A stretch of DNA of 7,787 nucleotides, taken from contig JAQCIA010000088.1 of assembly GCA_027620105.1 (NCBI GenBank), positions 1 through 7,787 on the forward strand, in the 5' to 3' direction. Below the pieces are notes generated by a model. That model was not told the origin of the DNA and made no database searches. It saw only the letters and a program-made list of their open reading frames with translations. This document shows, one piece after another, positions 6,001 through 7,787 of the stretch (position 1 is its first letter; each line of letters opens with the position of its first letter). The position numbers and the translations under genes were made by a program. Origin of the DNA: Verrucomicrobiota bacterium (GTDB lineage: Bacteria > Verrucomicrobiota > Kiritimatiellia > UBA8416 > JAIOPI01).

Positions 6001-7787
6001 GCGCCGCATTCGGACTGACGCTGCTCGCGGTCGCCATGGCGCAGACAAGCTACGGCCGGATCGCGCTCGTGGCGCTGATTGGGCTGCCGTTCGCCATCCT
6101 CGTGATGCGCTTCGCGTGGCGCCTTGTCCGGTGGTGCCACCGCCACGGCGTTGCCCGACGCAGCGTGCCGCCGCCATTGCGCCATTCGGAAAGTCCGGGG
6201 GACGTTCCGAAGCGCGACCTCACGCCGCTCGAAGACGGCCCCTTTGCGCCGGCTGAACGGGGCCAGACGACAGGCTCTGCCCCGCCGCTGTTGCTGCTCG
6301 CGCTTGCTGCGTTCTGCACCGTGGCTGCGGCAGCCCTGGCGACGGGGGCCGAACAGCCCGCGACGCAGCAGGTCTTGCCCGTCCCGCAGACCGAAGCGCC
6401 CCCGCCCCCCCAACCCGCCTTGGCAACCGATCCAACTCCCGTTGCCGCATCCCTGGAATATGTGATCACGGGCCCGGGCACGGGGCGCGACGCCGAACGC
6501 AGCGCCGCCGTGCGCGAGGTGCGCACGTTCGCCACCGAGGGGGGCGTGACCTTTCGGCTGCTCGCCAAACCGGCCGTGCTGACTGACTACGAACTCGGAT
6601 CCGCGCGGCTGAAGCTACGCACCGAGGCGGATGGGTACTACCTGGTCGTCGATCGCAAGGGGAATTATACCGTGACCCTGCAATACCTGCTTCCCGTCGG
6701 CGAGCAAGGTGGCACCTGGGACCTGCGCCTCGACCCGCCGGATAACATGCGTAACAGCGTGAAGCTGACGCTACCCGAGTCCGGGCTTGATGTGCGCTGC
6801 GCGGAAGCCGTGCTCTTCAAGGCGGAGTCGCAGGATGCAGGAACAACGGCCACGGCGGTTCTGGGGACCACGCACGAGGCGCACCTCGTCTGGCTGCCGC
6901 GCGTGCGCAAGACGACTCTTGAAAAAGTTCTGTTCTTCTGCGAGGTAAACAGCTTTGCCTCCTTCGAACCGGGCGTGGTCGACGTCATCAATGTGCTGCG
7001 GTTTCAGATTGCGCAAGGCGAACTGAAGGCCTTTACCGTCACGATACCCGCCGGCATGAGCGTGACCGCAGTCAAGGCCCCCGGTCTGAGCACGTGGCGC
7101 TTTGATCCCGAGCAGCATCTGCTTGAAGCGGCGCTTGATCTCCCCGTGACGGGCGATTTCGCGATGGAAGTCATCACGCAGATCGCCATGGATGGGCTGC
7201 CCTACGAGGCGACGCTCGGCGCCCTGTCCGTGCAAGGCGCCGAGCGTCAGAGAGGATCCATCGCCCTGGCCGCGCCCGACACCGTGCAACTCCAGGTGGG
7301 CGCCTTGGAAGGACTGAATGCCATGAACGTCGCCGACTTTTCCACGGAGGCGGCCACGGCCGCCCTGCAGCAATCGCCCGGGCGAGCGCTCGCCGCCGTG
7401 AAGCGCGCCTTCCGTTACCAAGCCGCGCCATTCTCCGTCGCCATCAGCGCCGCGCGCGTGTTGCCGGAGATCCGCGTGGTCGAGAAGGGATCGCTGTCGA
7501 TCGCCGATGAACGCATCGTGCTCTCGACCCAGCTCGGGGTGGCGGTTGCCAAGGCGGGCGTCTTCTCGCTACGGCTGCGCGTGCCGAAGGACTTTGACGT
7601 CGAGACCCTGACCGGCGAGGACATCAGCCACTGGGACGAAGTCGACGACCCCGAAGGCAACGTGATCGTGCATTTCAACAAGCAGCTGATGGGCACCCGC
7701 ACGCTTAACATCGTGGTCGCCAGCATGGAAAAGAATGTCGCCGATGGGCGCCTCCCGGCGGCCGGCGGCGAGGGTAGTCAGACGATT
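3030..7787 (+). CDS. Giant multi-repeat envelope protein with internal duplication and six-span membrane bundle (3' end outside window)
   Basis: One frame of 1586 codons starts at GTG 3030 and meets no stop before the window ends, so the protein is longer than this. I recognise no named family. A signal peptide covers residues 1-19 (MKR, hydrophobic core 4-17, cleavage likely after A19). Residues 22-868 are predicted extracytoplasmic and rich in alternating beta-type patterns. Six membrane segments lie at about 869-888, 893-916, 967-985, 990-1004, 1010-1029 and 1087-1107. Basic clusters at 889-891, 986-989 and 1027-1070 fall on the cytoplasmic side. A proline-rich stalk covers 1108-1140. Residues about 1141-1586 repeat the architecture of 22-446 at an offset of about 1120. 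A block of about 60 residues ending in a G-[ER]-D-[IV]-x-x-W type signature recurs: GEDIQDW 231, GRDVRGW 575, GEDISHW 1529, with weaker versions at 407, 721-790 and 1351. Its close position after the VWA gene, on the same strand, suggests co-transcription and a shared surface or periplasmic role (inference). The CDS is secure; the function is unknown. Confidence 0.88.
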   Translation, partial: MKRLISILGLVLFAVLGRAEAPRVAVSALAVRGEIEGENIVFSLTFDADVARRGETIPLVTGDVAFLDGQFPRKATLLRQGDSFALQFNGTGRQSVTFRFASRAGKEREWRRTGFAIPAADVRQVAVVCDRDDLEVRFPGALKTQRGQNAAGRTEVTAFLGLTGQFEVLWKPEVKRMDAELVVAAEANTIATASVGAMRLDSIYTYRIVQGAQSKIALKLPDAVNITQVRGEDIQDWSVRDQMLTVTLSRPREGVYKLHVESETALPEFPSMKDLPVMTPQGVIRTSGFLMIGSDSAVKLLVKKSLGLTQVDQAAFPQVTMDVPETGVRTLPSRSTFAYQYVNMPYTLQLDADDIVPEYSADDRLVLSLKDNDLVFLASTEIDVRDSGTRELVFATDPTWIVANVTGSGVSDYDVREVNSQRLVHVYFAQAVLGRALVEIRLEKSLGEGEEVFAAPRFHLTDARSERGHLVLATEKGLRLRAMAQTGIREVRTGSTPMTVEGAQQAFRFKQAGWSLDVAVQRTTSTLNAEIFHLVSIGEGVLYGASTVTYHIDGAPVREFAVRIPADFQNVEFTGRDVRGWEQKDGVWTVSLLEKVIGDYTLLATYNQPYTYEGAAIEVGGMSTENTASELGYIALAGAASLKFPEETFDSAAVIPIDADEIPAEYKLLINDPVLKAYKHVRTPHIAKLKLVRYETESLLNQIVDHATVQTAISRDGEAVTTIDYYIKNTSQQYLVVALPPGATLWSSTLMGTDGVRAPVAALENDGSLLVPLQRPRDPNAAMKLEIVYAESFKKPGVLGANYTLMAPDLPQTHAIATTWSISPPTDMAVSVTGGNMLTTQTPGPRGLRAVFSRLGAMGTRLLIQGRAALPALALLLGLCALVAYTVGRRRGLAASMVLAVLCIPVVGWLLLLAAGRVGFGLITCQTPPADAGTVVFTKTVALAGGEVLRVTLGLVPDWIGAAGSKWTLILAGAAGLVILVVAAARRMRLGAAFGLTLLAVAMAQTSYGRIALVALIGLPFAILVMRFAWRLVRWCHRHGVARRSVPPPLRHSESPGDVPKRDLTPLEDGPFAPAERGQTTGSAPPLLLLALAAFCTVAAAALATGAEQPATQQVLPVPQTEAPPPPQPALATDPTPVAASLEYVITGPGTGRDAERSAAVREVRTFATEGGVTFRLLAKPAVLTDYELGSARLKLRTEADGYYLVVDRKGNYTVTLQYLLPVGEQGGTWDLRLDPPDNMRNSVKLTLPESGLDVRCAEAVLFKAESQDAGTTATAVLGTTHEAHLVWLPRVRKTTLEKVLFFCEVNSFASFEPGVVDVINVLRFQIAQGELKAFTVTIPAGMSVTAVKAPGLSTWRFDPEQHLLEAALDLPVTGDFAMEVITQIAMDGLPYEATLGALSVQGAERQRGSIALAAPDTVQLQVGALEGLNAMNVADFSTEAATAALQQSPGRALAAVKRAFRYQAAPFSVAISAARVLPEIRVVEKGSLSIADERIVLSTQLGVAVAKAGVFSLRLRVPKDFDVETLTGEDISHWDEVDDPEGNVIVHFNKQLMGTRTLNIVVASMEKNVADGRLPAAGGEGSQTI
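3093..4367 (+). repeat. Duplicated extracytoplasmic module, copy 1 (residues 22-446)
   Basis: This segment is the N-terminal partner of the module at 6450-7739. The correspondences run in order. DSFALQFNGTGRQSVTFRF from residue 82 matches DGYYLVVDRKGNYTVTLQY from 1201. EVTAFLG..FEVLW matches TAVLG..AHLVW. SIYTYRIVQG at 202 matches VINVLRFQIAQG at 1319. TFAYQY at 336 matches AFRYQA at 1460. The G-x-x-V-x-D-[YW] block at 407 matches GEDISHW at 1529. The offset stays within 1117-1124 residues throughout, so this is a real colinear duplication. Identity is low, which suggests an old event. Confidence 0.7.
5634..6353 (+). other. Six-segment membrane bundle of the giant protein
   Basis: Six hydrophobic segments (residues about 869-888, 893-916, 967-985, 990-1004, 1010-1029 and 1087-1107) divide the protein into two outer parts. 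With a cleaved N-terminal signal, residues 20-868 are outside. The loops RRR 889-891, RRMR 986-989 and the Arg/His-rich 1030-1085 are then inside, and the C-terminal part is outside again. This fits the positive-inside rule. The loop at 917-966 is a short external segment with one cysteine. The sixth segment has the form of a signal peptide core ending in small residues (LATGA, then EQP). Confidence 0.7.
6351..6449 (+). other. Proline-rich stalk after the last membrane segment
   Basis: Residues 1108-1140 are rich in Pro, Ala, Gln and Thr, including PPPPQP, and carry few charges. They lie between the sixth membrane segment and the second copy of the duplicated module. This composition is typical of an extended spacer that lifts a folded domain away from the membrane. 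It also marks the likely joint between the membrane bundle and the second module. Confidence 0.6.
6450..7739 (+). repeat. Duplicated extracytoplasmic module, copy 2 (residues about 1141-1570)
   Basis: This is the diverged C-terminal copy of residues 22-446. It carries two of the recurring W-signature blocks. One ends PGLSTW at 1351-1356 and the other is GEDISHW at 1529-1535, nearly identical to GEDIQDW of copy 1. The window ends just past the point matching residue 446, so a counterpart of the third block (GRDVRGW, 575) would be expected beyond the right edge, near residue 1697 if the offset holds. Confidence 0.68.

Noticed and set aside
5264..6256. Plus-strand open frame of 330 codons in a second frame
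   Set aside because: It overlaps the giant gene entirely, and its Arg/Gly/Ala-rich product has no motif. The membrane segments and duplication belong to the other frame.
6168..6290. Separate gene starting in front of the sixth membrane segment
   Set aside because: The frame is continuous with the upstream sequence, there is no stop codon, and the only nearby in-frame candidate (GTG 6168) lacks a ribosome site. A fused protein is the simpler reading.

Overview
The window is GC-rich and reads as one plus-strand, two-gene locus of envelope proteins. Both genes run past the window: the first is open at the left edge and the second at the right edge. I see no RNA genes, mobile elements, CRISPR arrays or phage genes. 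The organism cannot be fixed from this alone. A YfbK-type VWA protein with a very long low-complexity linker, a linker motif that I associate from memory with PVC-group proteins, and an intergenic element resembling 'acaggatgaacagg' repeats point loosely to the PVC superphylum (Kiritimatiellota, Lentisphaerota or Verrucomicrobiota). That placement is a low-confidence inference.

Region 1 (1-2892) encodes a VWA-domain protein of the YfbK family. It has a short N-terminal segment, one membrane span, about 420 residues of disordered linker, the YfbK N-terminal block, a VWA domain with a complete MIDAS metal site, and the YfbK C-terminal block. Region 2 (2893-3029) is a 137-base spacer with a 13-bp hairpin, an 8-bp inverted repeat around it, and a good ribosome binding site for the next gene.

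Region 3 (3030-7787) is a single uninterrupted reading frame of 1586 codons that begins at GTG and has no stop before the window ends. The protein has a signal peptide, about 850 residues of predicted extracytoplasmic beta-rich domains, a six-segment membrane bundle, a proline-rich stalk, and then a diverged second copy of its own N-terminal module. A recurring block ending in a G-[ER]-D-[IV]-x-x-W type signature appears about six times. The positive-inside rule puts both copies of the duplicated module on the outer face of the membrane. I recognise no named family for this protein.

The spacing and shared strand suggest one operon. A membrane-anchored VWA protein, whose MIDAS site normally binds a protein ligand through a metal, beside a giant multi-repeat membrane protein suggests a cell-surface or periplasmic complex. 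That functional link is inference.
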